Shown here: positions 10,133 through 19,417 of the stretch, piece by piece | Numbering within the stretch: the first letter of the stretch is position 1 | Layout: every line of letters starts with the position of its first letter | DNA from: Pyrrhosoma nymphula | Lineage: Eukaryota; Arthropoda; Insecta; Odonata; Coenagrionidae | Length of the DNA: 64,000 nucleotides | Assembly: GCA_963573305.1 (NCBI GenBank) | Contig: OY754332.1 | Coordinates: 48,769,559-48,833,558, forward strand | Direction: 5' to 3' | Translations under genes and position numbers: made by a program | Notes under the pieces: generated by a model | What the model was told of the DNA's origin: nothing | Databases searched by the model: none | Seen by the model: only the letters and a program-made list of their open reading frames with translations

Positions 10133-11106
10133 GGAAATGGAAATACAAATGGATATTTCTGCGACAGTGGAAATAGCGAAATAAAGCCCTAAAAGCCTTC
10201 ACTGCCATCTCAGTGACTTCATGGAAGCCTTCGATTTCATATGCTTCAGCATCAAAGGCAGTCCATAATTTGCGTAGATGAAGGACCACTTTTGGTCTTT
10301 GCTCTAAGTGGATGAAAAATCCTCGTTCCGAATGCTAGTCCAAATGACCCCGGAATATTAAAAAAATGGGAAGTTTTTCTATCTCTTATAAATAATTTAA
10401 CAAATTTATGATAAAATTATTCCATTCAGAGCAACAAATGGTCTTTTGTCCACAGAGGAAAAAACTGAAAGTCTTCAGCTGCTACGGTAAAGCCGCTACA
10501 GGGAATGAGGTAAACGTCTGAAACGAGCTTCTTAGCCCAGGTATAGAGCCCCCTTAAGGCAGGGAAACATAAAATAACTACCGAAACTTGCGTACTGCAT
10601 TCCTCTTGCCCTTCTCAATTATTTCCTATATTATTTCCCTTCTATATTATTTTACTCCGGTTTTGGCAACTAAATTGAAAAACGCGAAGGGTAAAAAGTA
10701 GACCTTTTATTCCCCCGACGGTATCTACACATCCCGAATCCCGGAAAATGACTTTCATCGAGTTACCAAGCAATGTTTTGCACCAAGTGGAATTTTGAAC
10801 ATTCAGCTGCCACCGCTCATATCAAAATTGTATCCGTTACTCAAGTTACTGAAGAATTTGAAAATACTTATCTGTGGCCATATTTATTTTCTCAGTCTTC
10901 CGAATTGTGAATATTTCGTTGTCAAGTTTTCATTAGGCAGTGGATTGTAATAGAATCGTTTCCCGCGCTAAATTTCCGCTTAATTATTATTGCCTTCCAA
11001 TTAAAATTATTTCCTTCAAATATTTCCGGAGTAATTAATAATCCCCTTCATTATATAACATAATTACACAAATGTAAAATTGTTATTTTTGGTTAATATT
11101 TCTATC
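10133..11106. other. No gene recognised
   Basis: No recognisable coding or repeat signal. The only frame over 60 codons (10101-10289, minus) has no domain. Confidence 0.4.
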
Positions 11107-11210
11107 AGCTCTCTGCATTTTCGGGTTCTCCACCCGCGTTCGTTGACTTTGACTGACAACGGTTTCAAAGTCAACGAATACGGATGGAGAACCTGAAAAT
11201 GCAGAGAGCT
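11107..11210. repeat. 104-bp hairpin with 46-bp arms
   Basis: AGCTCTCTGCATTTTC... at 11107-11152 is the reverse complement of 11165-11210 with about four mismatches, leaving a 12-base loop. An RNA from either strand would fold into a pre-miRNA-like stem. It could equally be a tiny foldback element. No expression signal is visible. Confidence 0.85.
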
Positions 11211-11412
11211 AATGGAGAACCCCGCGAAAACCTATGCAGGAATATTTCTACATTTTATTTTGTTTTTGAGCCCACTAATCAAAGCAACAGAAGTAGGAAA
11301 ATTAATTTGTAATTAGCAGTTTTTTTCACGCTTCATATGATTAATAGTAATTATAATAATAGTTAGTAATACGGATAGTAGGTAGTAGAAAACATTAAAA
11401 ATAATTTATGTA

Positions 11413-11451
11413 GAAGCAGTTATTGTACCATATTGGTACAATAACTGCTTC
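11413..11451. repeat. Perfect 18-bp hairpin, 3-base loop
   Basis: GAAGCAGTTATTGTACCA at 11413-11430 is followed by TAT and then its exact reverse complement at 11434-11451. There is no T-run terminator or gene beside it. Confidence 0.9.
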
Positions 11452-11539
11452 ATTACTCCTCATACAAATTTCCCGACGGATTTGATATTTTAAATACGAC
11501 TGGTTCCCCTACCGTTGAGTTTAGGTGCTGCCGAATCAT

Positions 11540-12058
11540 CGCACTTGACTGCAACTCGTTCTATAGCGACGAAATCGATTTTCACCCATTGCCAGTAGCA
11601 CTAAATATCACTCAGCTCGTCGCCGTATTTGATTTGAGCATTTTGGTTCGGCAGCTAGCTCAGCGGTTTCCTGACCATACGACTGATGCCAACATTTATA
11701 ATTACTTCAAACGACACTCACATTTTCACAAACAAATATTACTCAAGCTTAAGTTTCATATGAGCGACGCATCGAGTAAAAAGCAAGCATATTCATTTGA
11801 CAGAAGGTAGAGTGGCTTGAATTCGGGTTGAAAGAAGCAGTCTGGATCACTTTCGAAACATGTCGTCCACCAGAATGAAAACACGCGGAAGAGAACTTGG
11901 AAGACCTATCGAAGCCATTTTCATTGTTTTTACTTCATTGGGGTCGGATACCACTTTCCCGACTGTTCTGGACCACTTGGCTCATACCGCACTCGGCTGC
12001 AACCTGATTCCGAGCGATGAAGTTGATTGTCAATTATGAACACCAAACACTACTCAAA
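11540..12058 (+). repeat. Pair of diverged direct repeats, possibly decayed coding
   Basis: Segments 11540-11614 and 11988-12058 align over about 70 bases (CGCACTtgaCTGCAACtcg... against CGCACTcggCTGCAACctg...). Translated in the same relative frame they give similar peptides (LDCNSFYSDEIDF and LGCNLIPSDEVDC). This suggests two copies of one element or two decayed exons. The family is unknown. Confidence 0.35.
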
Positions 12059-12459
12059 TGATCACCGTACACGAGTTAAGCATACCTCCCTGCACCCCCC
12101 CCCCCTTTGTCTCGCAGCTGTCACAGCATAGCAACTTTAGTACATGCGTATCACATCCATAAAAATTACTTACATCTGCAGATGAAAATAAAATTTTCAG
12201 AAGAGTGTGTGTTCTTGATAAAGCAAGTTGCTTCCAAACCGAGATTAAAAGAAACAAGTCTTGGATGGAGCAAATTTATTTTATTTGAGTTGCGTCCTTT
12301 ACGAGTAAAATAAGGATGATACTAGTTGTGGAAGGAACGACTTGATTTTAGTTAACGCGAATTACCTCACCGACGAGTTACAAACAGATAAAACGAGAAC
12401 TAGATGTTATGAGATGATTTAAGAGAGATGATGATGATGAGACTGTTGCTAATGATTTA

Positions 12460-12643
12460 AGGGATAGAAGAAGTAACTCTGCAATCCAACATGGTAATTG
12501 ATTTATTCAATTCAAAATTTTTAAAAACTTGTAAAAAACATTTTTAAAAAGTGTTTTTTAAAAGTGTTTTTCAATTTTTTTAAATTTATAAATTCAATAA
12601 ATCAATTACCATGTGGAATTGCAGAGTTACTTCTTCTATCCCT
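12460..12643. repeat. Foldback / MITE-like palindrome, 54-bp arms
   Basis: AGGGATAGAAGAAGTAACTC at the left end and its reverse complement at the right end begin arms of about 54 bp (12460-12513 and 12591-12643) with 2-3 mismatches. The AT-rich centre is itself partly palindromic. Flanking bases (ATTTA and GATATC) do not give a clear target duplication. Confidence 0.8.
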
Positions 12644-12904
12644 GATATCAAGGAATTCCACCAAGTGAGGTCTGAAACCATCATCTACATTGCTAATGCT
12701 AGTTTGCTAAAGAGCGCCTCTATCAAGGTGGTAGGGCTCGTGCTCTGATTACAAACAGAGTTGCTGGACCACTGCACGGGATTTGCGTGGTGTGGAATAA
12801 CTTTTCGTGGTCTATCTTGCAGGCATTTTGTGACCTGTGACAGTTCGTGAGCAGTGGGAATGAGTGCTAAGGAGTACCGAAGAAGGCAGCTCAATCTGTC
12901 TCAA

Positions 12905-14761
12905 AATTGTTATTTATTTATATTTGTTTGACATGTGACCCAAAAACAGCTAAGGAGACCTTTAAATTGGATTTTTTATAAAAAAGGATTAAATAATACA
13001 ATTACAAAACATAGGGCAGCAAATTTGTAAACTTAAAGACTGAATAATATCCACTGAATGAAAAGACAGCTTCATCATCTATAGTAATTTAGGGAGGGAG
13101 GAAGATAGGAAGGGGGATTTAGGGAGAAAGTCTGTTGATAGCGGTTGTGAATGATGACGTTATGTCGATAGAAGGGGTATTGAGGGAATTGTAGGTAAGA
13201 GGCAGCCGGTAGGTAAGGGATCTCTGAGTCACAGATAAACGGTGGTGAGGCAGATGAAATAGAGACGAATTCCAGGTTTTATGTGAGAGGGCAAGGAGAG
13301 AAAACACTGGGAGAAGGTCCTTAGACCTGAAGTGGCCATTCATGATTCCGTGGAAAATCTTGAGGTCACTGAGTATGCGCCGACGTTGCAAAGGAACAAT
13401 CTCAAGTTGCGAGAGCAGTGCATTAGTAGTAAGATTCCGAAGAGAGGGGTTGCGATTTTTAACAATGCTGATGAAGAAGTTAAGAGGCCTATTAAGAGCT
13501 TTGAGATTGGTAGAACAAGAAGAGGACCATATAGGCAAGCAATAATCTATTATTGGAAGAACACAGCCGGAAAAGATGGATTTCAGAGCCAGAGGACTTT
13601 GTATTTCTGTGATTCTCTAAAGGAGTCCAACTAGAGCCATGGCTTTGGAAGAGATATGTTTAATGCGAGGGGCGAAGGGTAACTTGGAGTTGAAAAGTAC
13701 ACCAATATCACTATGGGATGCAGCTTTTGGGATTGGTTGGCCAGAGAAACTATAGGAGGACTTTACAGGATTAGCGCGTAATGTAAATGTCAGGGTTTGG
13801 ATTTGATGGGATTTACCTTAAGCTTCCAGGTAGAGCTCCATCCTGAAATGTAAGTAAGGGCATCCTGCAAGATTGAGCTATCGGCGTAGCTGTCAACTCT
13901 TCTAAAAACCATACAGTCGTCAAGCATGCAGAAGAATGCCACAGTCTCGTGAAGAAAGTGACTGGGTGATGTCATCAATATAAAGGGCGAAAAGAAGAGG
14001 GCTAATAACACTGCCTTGCAGGACACTGGAGGGATGGAGAGGAGACACCGTCAAGAATTAATCTCTGAGGTCTATTGGATAGGAAGCCCACGAGAAGGCG
14101 AAGAAAGGTGCCGTGAATGTTGAAGCGGTTTTAAAGCTTAAATGATAGGAGGGTGTGGTCAACTGTACCAAAAGCTTTAGAAATATATATGTAGCAGACA
14201 TCAAGTTGGGAAGATTGCTCAAAGGCTTCAGTGATGTGATTGTTAATGACTGAGATTGCTAATGCATGATCCACCTGGAAGAACCCCTTGTTATTGAGGA
14301 GAAAAGTAAGGGAGTGTGAATGAAAGGAGGTGGTTGTGAATGACTCTTTCGATGAGAATAGATGGGACTGGTAGAATAGAAATCGGTAGATAATTATCAA
14401 TTGAATTCTTGCATTTTGATTTTAATATCGGAGTTACATTGGCCATTTTTCATGGAATTGGAAAAGTACCAGATGAAAAGGCTCTGTTGAAAATTTTTTA
14501 TATGGGAACGTATAACGTATTGGCAGTGCGTTTAAGAAACAAACACCCGATGCCACCATGACCGGTAGCCTTGTTTACTTGTAAGGAGGAAAGAAGACTG
14601 AGGATTTCATTTGATGAAGTGGAGATAACAGCAATTGAGTGGGAACACTTTGGGAATTTGGGAAGTGAAAACACATGAGTGTTCCAGACTATGTAAAACG
14701 TTTGAAGCAAATAAAAAAAAGATATATGGAAATGGACGTACCGAACAGTACGTCTGTCCAT
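12905..14761 (-). pseudogene. LINE (jockey/CR1-type) reverse transcriptase, decayed
   Basis: Read downward from 14761, the frames give the ordered landmarks of a LINE reverse transcriptase. First comes SSNEILSLLSSLQVNKATGHGG (14.6 kb; relatives have KATGxDGI). Then FQVDHALAISVINNHITEAF and YIYISKAFGTVDHTLL (14.2 kb; palm motif A with Asp changed to Ser/Gly context). After that come ADDCMVFRRVDSYADSS-like sequence (13.9 kb; the first residues read LDDCMVF) and a C-terminal thumb with LQRRRILSDLKIFHGIMNG (13.4 kb) and YNSLNTPSIDI. At least four frameshifts and stops break it. The minus strand ends at 12905-12930 in an (ATAAA)-like tail. The endonuclease is not seen. It is related to the fragment at 4965-5830. 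Confidence 0.85.
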
Positions 14762-15166
14762 ATAATGGGCTCAAGCTGGGTTCTCATGCAGGCGTCATGA
14801 TCTAGCGTGCGCATAGTCTACGTGTAAAATGTGCGAGGGATTCATATTTAAGTGATTGCAACATCGTATGCAATGACGCCACATGCTAGTATCCGTCAGT
14901 AAATGAATAAAGACGCCAAAATATTTTAGTACATGCGTGCGCATAGCTTAAATTAGTACCCTCATATGCACACGTCGAATTGAATGAGTCCGGTGCACAA
15001 CAGGATTAGGTCCTACGCCAAAATTTATAATTTAGGTAATTGTTAGCAAGGCGTGAAGCGAGAAGAAAAGAGGAATCTTTATTGTGCCTAGTAGTGGAGT
15101 AGGATGCGGTGAAGATGAAACATATGATTGGGATACTGTCGTCGTGACATTAAGGGAGAAAGAACA
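14762..15166. other. No gene recognised
   Basis: Between the LINE and the LTR-like block. It has repeated GTGCGCATAG words (near 14805 and 14938) but no ORF or element boundary I can define. It may hold the unreadable 5' part of the LINE. Confidence 0.35.
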
Positions 15167-15171
15167 GTAAC

Positions 15172-15519
15172 TGATTTGTTGGCCGATATTTATTATACTT
15201 ACAATACACACGTTCTGAGCCCGGTGGGAGACGCGGGGAATAAGGCAGACCGGCGTGGGAGGTGCGGATGATGCGGGTCTTGCGAGGGCGCAGACCGGCG
15301 TGGGACATCAGGGAGAGGAGAGGACTGCCCCGTCGTTCAGATCCCCTGTATTTATATGAAATACGGGGGTCCAAAGGGCGAATTGGTACCAAGGAGATGA
15401 TGCGAAAGGGAGGGATGAGAGCGCGGGTGGACGGGATGATCTCACTAGGAGTCCCGTTACTGCTCTCCATCCACCCCTCGCGACAATACTTCGAGAGAGG
15501 GAGAATGTTCTCGAAAAGT
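15172..15519 (-). mobile_element. Candidate solo LTR
   Basis: This GC-richer 348-bp block is flanked by GTAAC on both sides (15167-15171 and 15520-15524), consistent with a 5-bp target duplication. On the minus strand it holds a TATA box (TATAAAT from 15356), an initiator GGCAGTC 30 bp downstream and a poly-A signal AATAAA at 15194-15189, in the order U3-R-U5. The minus-strand copy ends in CA, but its start is AC rather than TG, so the exact ends are uncertain. ORFs of 75-106 codons across it overlap on both strands and are not genes. Confidence 0.5.
15323..15356 (-). promoter_or_regulatory. TATA box and initiator of the candidate LTR
   Basis: TATAAAT begins at 15356 on the minus strand and GGGCAGTCC has its initiator A at 15326, a spacing of 30 bp. 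This is the standard arthropod core promoter and supports an LTR reading of the block. Confidence 0.5.
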
Positions 15520-16343
15520 GTAACCTAAGCTGCAAACGCGACAGACCTATTAGATGAAGCTCAAAGGAGAGACAGCTAATGAGGGAAATTTCCGGAAATT
15601 ATGGGAGAGAAATAGAACGAATTGGAAGTTTTCCAGACCGATTTAACAACCCTCCGGGGCAAAGGTCTCTTCATATCGGCGCGTGATTGGGATCCGCGGG
15701 GGAAGAAAGTATACGGTGGGCAATGGAGGCGTGGTGTCCTTTGCGACTGCCTTCAAGATAAACGCAGTCCCACGGCGAGCAAATTTTTGCTCGCTACCCA
15801 CTAGGGATGGGCGATTACGATATCGATTAATCGAACAATCGATTATTTTTGTCAATTAATCGAAAATTTGGAATCAAATAATGCAACAGCCGATATCAAT
15901 TGTATACCCGATTAATTTGACCGATTATCGATTATTTCGGAATTTTGTGTCTGGTGAACTGTGATGGTTTCCGCGGCTCACGTTCGTCTTCAGCTCGAAA
16001 ATTCGACTCGGGCTGAACTCTACGTGACGACGCCATAGAGGTAGTAGAATAAAGAATGCGCATGACGTAACTCTAATTGGCATCACCTTTTACTGGCCAC
16101 TCACGTGACATGTGTCAGATGTAGCTTCGCCAGGCATAGCCGTGTGTTATTTACGCATGTTATTTTGATAATACATAAAAAAATCAATCAATAATAAGAC
16201 TAACGAGGAGCATGTTCCTGGAGCCCTAGATATAATTTAAAAAATAAGGATATTGTTACTTTCTTTCACCACAGTGTCAATGCCACCACAGCGTCGGTCG
16301 GTTGGATCCTACTGAGTCCAGAAAGCACTAAAAAATCGCTACA

Positions 16344-17177
16344 ATGCTGGGCCCACGGTTCAAAAAATTGCACTTGAAGAGCCCGATCGCTGTAGCCAAT
16401 GCCATGAGCACCGTCATCGCTGTGATGGCTGAGATGTTTCACGAGGAGGATCAGGTGAACGTCTTGCAGATGTTTTCACACGCTGAGCGTGATGTAGCAT
16501 CATCAGGGGGGTTATTTTGTAATCTCACTTAAGTGAGAATACGCCATAAAATGTGGAAAGTTGCGTAATGTTTCGCAATTCAACTCTGTAACCCAGGCGG
16601 CGCGGCGTGACCATCTTCGGCTCTCAGGTGGTGAACTGCCGGTCTATTTATTTGTTTCATCCGCTCTTTCAACTCTTGATCCGTATCTTTCGACTCTTGA
16701 TCCGTATCTTTTGTCTCCGCATTTCATTAGTTCCATTTCATCTGTCGTTAGGAACGTGAAATGAACCCACCATCGGACCTTTGCCGATCGTGAGCCGATC
16801 ATTAAGAGAGCGAAACGGATCTCTTGCCTTCCCCCAAAGAGTCATTTAAAAGGTGAGATTACAAAATAACCCACTCAGATGACCTCTGGAGCTTTCATGA
16901 AACTGAAGCAGCATCACAGAGAACCCTGTATAATGAAGATGTCGCCGGTTGGACACCATTTGAGTGACGGCAATTCCTCAACCGACCCGTCGTTGACCGC
17001 CATTTGAATCCTTTTTCAGTGTGGCAGTCGATGAAAACTGAATACCCTCACTTATATCAGGTAGCCAGGAAGTACCTGCCAAGAGTAGCAACATCAGTTC
17101 CATCAGAGAGACTCTTTTCCGAAATGAGACTGATTCAATCTGAACTGAGAAGCCACCTTACCAGAACCCACTTATAA
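16344..17177 (+). pseudogene. hAT transposase (ZBED-like), two fragments split by a MITE
   Basis: The first fragment (16344 to about 16508) reads LGPRFKKLHLKSPIAVANAM, matching the LDPRFKKLxF block of hAT transposases with D changed to G. After the nested element the frame resumes near 16880 with DDLWSFHETEA. From about 17022 it gives VWQSMKTEYPHLYQVARKYL, then VATSVPSERLFSEMRLIQSE and the stop TAA, which is the C-terminal hAT dimerisation domain. The N-terminal BED zinc finger and most of the catalytic RNase-H-like domain are missing, and stops occur between the blocks. The protein would cut and paste the surrounding element in trans. This copy cannot. Confidence 0.88.
16509..16872. mobile_element. 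MITE nested in the hAT element
   Basis: GGGTTATTTTGTAATCTCAC at 16509-16528 and its exact reverse complement at 16853-16872 bound 364 bp. They interrupt the hAT transposase between two homologous blocks, so the insertion is younger than the hAT. The target duplication is not clear. Inside is a 20-bp tandem duplication (ACTCTTGATCCGTATCTTTC) at 16671-16711. The superfamily is unknown. Confidence 0.85.
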
Positions 17178-17528
17178 AAATTGCAATGTTTTGCTTCAGT
17201 TCCTATAAACATTTGGCCATCGTCCAAAATTTAAATTAAGAGAAGAAATTTTTCCCAACTCTGTTCCCTGACACGCCTCCAAGAAGTTTATCTAGATTTT
17301 ACAATTTGTACTCATGATAACATTAACCTTATACAATTTAAAAGATATATTACTTTATTAATGGAGGGACCATAACCTCACAAGCTATACTTTGTATGTT
17401 ATCATAATCGAATCGAGTAATTGATGTATCGGATTAATAAAAGCAATTAATCGTGCGCGATTAATCGGCTGCTTGTAATTAATCGATTAACAAAGTATCG
17501 ATTATTTTATGATAAATGCCCATCCCTA

Positions 17529-18991
17529 CTTCCCACAATCTTTTCCTCTACCTTAGGGCAAGCAAAAAGAGAGAACCTTGTCAGGAAAGCGAACGAAAAA
17601 ATGTGAATCACCTTACAAAGCTGTAATTATGCCCGGAGACTTTAAAGATATATTTTGGCCCTAATTCAGGGAATAAGGGTGATTTCTCATCTCCAAAAGG
17701 ACGCAGTGAAACATACATTCCTTTTCAGCGACGGTTCCTGTTATTAAATAATGTCGACATATCGGTTTTCTCAGGATAAATTCATCGAAATTTAATAGTT
17801 TATTGTCCCTACGATTGTTAAAATGTTGAACTCACAGCTCATCCCAGGAACAGGAAGCATTTATGCCACCTAATTTTTCTATTTTCATCTAAAGGAGCCA
17901 GTTATATAATTTGAGTGAGATTACAAAAAATAAATACATACAAAATAGGAAGACAGTATTACCAGTGAAGATGTCATTAAAAAAGCAATTAGGTAACATG
18001 ACTCTGCGATGGGAGATAGTTACTCTCAGGGAAGCTGAAAATGAGCCCTCTTTCGAAAACGCAAAAGGAAGTTAAATCCATTGAGAGTTGTGCTGAGTAA
18101 TAAGGCAATTTAATGACATAAGAAAATGCTTTAAGATTGATAGCCGGAATTTGGGACGGTGGACGATATTGATGTCGTATTGGACGCTCTTTGTGGTTTC
18201 AGATACAATGCAATACAGATTGTCTAACGATTACAAAATAAACCCTCTCAATTACTAATTAAACTCACTGATTTACGTGAACAGCTTAAGAGCATGTTTG
18301 GACAATAATTTTACATACTTATTTGATAATCCGATAATAGTTTAACTTAGTGTTGTTGAAAACTTGTAAAATAGTTTAGTGTTATTAAATTTACTGAGAA
18401 TAAATTTTATTTCTTTCAAACAATCATACCTGTGATCTGTAATCTAATTGGACAAAATGTGAAGTAGGTTACGGATATTTAAGCCTTTGAAATTTAAACA
18501 CTCATAAAAAATGTTTAAAAAGAAAATGGAAAATCATAACAGTAAATTAGCTTTAAAAAAGCATTAGATGAAAAACGTTTAAACTGAAAATGAGGGGCGA
18601 TATCAAAATACGAAGTGTTATGTCAATGGTTTAGCGATCATTTGAAATATACTGAAATATAAAATAAACATCTCTTCAACAAGGAACTATGAAAGTTGAA
18701 CAACCTGCTATGCGAAAAAATTCATGTTGACTTATAATCGCCATTTATAGAACATTTTATTATTTAACCCCGATAATTCGCTGAGATGCCCATTTCCTTA
18801 CCTTAATTTTTATATTCCCACACAATTTATACTAATCATTAAATTTCCAAAAATTGACAAATAGTTAAAAATAAGTTTATCTACCGCGCCAAGCTTAGAA
18901 AATATTTAGTGTAAACGGTGAAGATGATGTTAATGTTGACAATACATTAAACAGATATGAAATTAAAATATAACACAATTGGGGAAATACA
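17529..18991. other. No gene recognised
   Basis: Strongly AT-rich, with no frame above 60 codons. Words similar to the ends of the nested MITE (GATTACAAAATAA) occur near 17915 and 18228 but do not form an element. Confidence 0.4.
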
Positions 18992-19288
18992 TTGGGTAAA
19001 CATTTCAAACATATGCACCCACTTATTAATCTAAAAATATTTGTAAACCCTCAAACTATCGTTTACCAATTTGAGCTGTTATCCTACTTCTATAATTATC
19101 AAAGCGCCTGTGATGCAACTGAGGTAGGCATAAGAAGACACAACCCTCTACATCCGCCTCAAATATTGGGGACCTGGTTTCACCCTTTAAGGAAGCAAAT
19201 ACAGGCATCCATCCTATGGAACAGAGCAGGTGTTACTCATCAAAATGACTCCTATGAGGAGAGACTAAGCCTCAATCTCGTCCCACAA

Positions 19289-19417
19289 GTAAAAGACACT
19301 TAATGAATCACAGAAACCTTTCCAATATCTAGTGGAAAATTGCCATTTCTGTGATTCATTATGCTGAACTTCCACCATATCACGCCTGATACTTCTCTTT
19401 TTGTAAAAGACACTTAT
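19289..19417. repeat. Short insertion with 14-bp direct repeats and an internal 16-bp stem
   Basis: GTAAAAGACACTTA occurs at 19289-19302 and again at 19404-19417, as expected of a target-primed insertion about 101 bp long. The insert holds a perfect stem TAATGAATCACAGAAA (19301-19316) with its complement at 19346-19361. A 103-codon plus-strand frame (18992-19303) ends at the left copy. It is unrecognised and may be accidental. Confidence 0.6.

Larger units (their letters stand above)
15802..17528 (+). mobile_element. hAT DNA transposon, internally decayed
   Basis: Terminal inverted repeats TAGGGATGGGC (15802-15812) and GCCCATCCCTA (17518-17528) are flanked by CTACCCAC and CTTCCCAC, an 8-bp target duplication with one difference. 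An 8-bp duplication is the hAT hallmark. Both subterminal regions are rich in TCGATTAAT words, likely transposase-binding sites. Inside lie two pieces of hAT transposase on the plus strand, and a smaller inverted-repeat element has inserted between them. The element is too short and broken to be autonomous. Confidence 0.9.

Noticed and set aside
18992..19303. 103-codon plus-strand frame ending at the short insertion
   Set aside because: No recognisable domain, and its stop is created at the left direct repeat. Kept only as a note.
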